Shown here in pieces: positions 63,755 to 64,000 of a DNA stretch of 64,000 nucleotides. How positions within the stretch are numbered: the stretch's first letter is position 1; every line of letters begins with the position of its first letter. The stretch is from Sulfitobacter undariae (GTDB lineage Bacteria > Pseudomonadota > Alphaproteobacteria > Rhodobacterales > Rhodobacteraceae): the NCBI RefSeq assembly GCF_014196805.1, contig NZ_JACIEI010000002.1, positions 372,001 through 436,000 on the forward strand, written 5' to 3'. The notes below the pieces were generated by a model that saw only the letters and a program-made list of their open reading frames with translations, searched no databases and had not been told where the DNA came from. The position numbers were made by a program, and so were the translations under genes.

Positions 63755-63877
63755 GCGCGCTCCGGTGGGTGAGGCGGAAAGTTGGGGCAAACTGGCCTAT
63801 AGCCCCCCCCGCGTCAATGGTTAACCTGTTGGCTAAGTGTAACCAAACAGCAAGGCGCTGGGGGAGGTAAGAGGGGT

Positions 63878-64000
63878 TTAATCCTCGGTATGGGTCAGTT
63901 TTGGCACATCCGATGCGCCAGCAGATCCGCGCCCCGACAGGGACGGGTTTTCCATAAAGAAACGGTGGCAATTGAAGGGGAACACGCCTTCAGGAATCGG
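63878..64000 (-). CDS. ppk1: Probable polyphosphate kinase, C-terminal end (partial)
   Basis: Last 40 codons of a gene that continues past the window. The readable part includes FNCHRFFMENPSLSGRG, close to the FMTNPSLSGRG tail I recall for alphaproteobacterial polyphosphate kinases, then a polar end. Location just upstream of ppx on the same strand supports this. Identity rests on memory of one motif plus context. Confidence 0.6.
   Translation of the reverse strand, partial: PIPEGVFPFNCHRFFMENPSLSGRGSAGASDVPKLTHTED

Noticed and set aside
1..64000. Prophage, insertion sequence, integrase, CRISPR array or tRNA genes
   Set aside because: No transposase, integrase, phage structural gene, direct-repeat array or tRNA-like cloverleaf was found on either strand.

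Overview
The window looks like an ordinary chromosomal segment from a marine alphaproteobacterium of the Roseobacter group (Rhodobacterales). The evidence is moderately GC-rich coding sequence, a type A RNase P RNA, a betaine operon ordered betI-betC-transporter-betB-betA, a pccB/pccA/methylmalonyl-CoA mutase locus with a PccR/ScfR-type regulator nearby, and a TTAA-N7-TTAA (CtrA-type) box. Species-level assignment is inference. I see no prophage, insertion sequence, CRISPR array, tRNA or rRNA gene.

Layout. (1) 1-8.1 kb: a type I secretion locus, with a large Ig-repeat BapA-like adhesin (5' end outside the window) followed by TolC-like, ABC and HlyD-like subunits in an overlapping operon. (2) 8.1-17 kb, minus strand: D-aminoacyl-tRNA deacylase, nitroreductase, then a membrane/stress module (zinc-ribbon protein, SPFH-GYF protein, DUF2927 lipoprotein, TelA, XpaC-like protein, a 29-residue membrane peptide, TerC), then the pseudouridine synthase RluB. 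(3) 17-24 kb, mostly plus: tadA, a UPF0173 hydrolase on the minus strand, gatC-gatA, two envelope proteins, RNase P RNA with a well-placed promoter, a DUF4345 protein, rpmG and a VIT-family transporter. (4) 24-33 kb: Bax-inhibitor-like protein, DUF1127 protein, LysR regulator, a histidinol-phosphatase-like enzyme, two purine deaminases around a CAP lipoprotein, MgtE, 5-formyl-THF cyclo-ligase and a YmdB-like phosphodiesterase. (5) 33-39.7 kb: two convergent SLC13/TrkA-C permeases, YebC, and LysE- and EamA-type exporters. (6) 39.7-46.6 kb: choline-O-sulfate/choline to glycine betaine operon with a BetI-like operator and an unusually short BCCT transporter. (7) 46.6-59.6 kb: SNase-sunset protein, ScfR regulator, Bcr/CflA exporter, and the propionyl-CoA carboxylase and methylmalonyl-CoA mutase genes interleaved with small uncharacterised genes. 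(8) 59.6-64 kb: GNAT, DjiA-like co-chaperone, EEP-family hydrolase, a small exported protein, Ppx/GppA, and the 3' end of a probable polyphosphate kinase gene.

How the parts work together. The adhesin and its three secretion subunits form a self-contained surface-adhesion unit. BetC, the BCCT-like carrier, BetA and BetB turn choline sulfate or choline into glycine betaine under BetI control. PccB/PccA and the mutase take propionyl-CoA to succinyl-CoA. The regulator encoded 1.5 kb upstream of pccB shares paired TTTGCAA(A) boxes, 32 bp apart, with pccB in front of its own gene.

The most interesting items are that shared operator architecture, the TelA/XpaC/SPFH/zinc-ribbon membrane module with its 29-residue membrane peptide, the short BCCT protein, the perfect palindrome containing a CtrA-type box after betA, and the small unknown genes inside the pcc locus. 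I found no clear wholly new system; the membrane module is the best candidate for a poorly described one.
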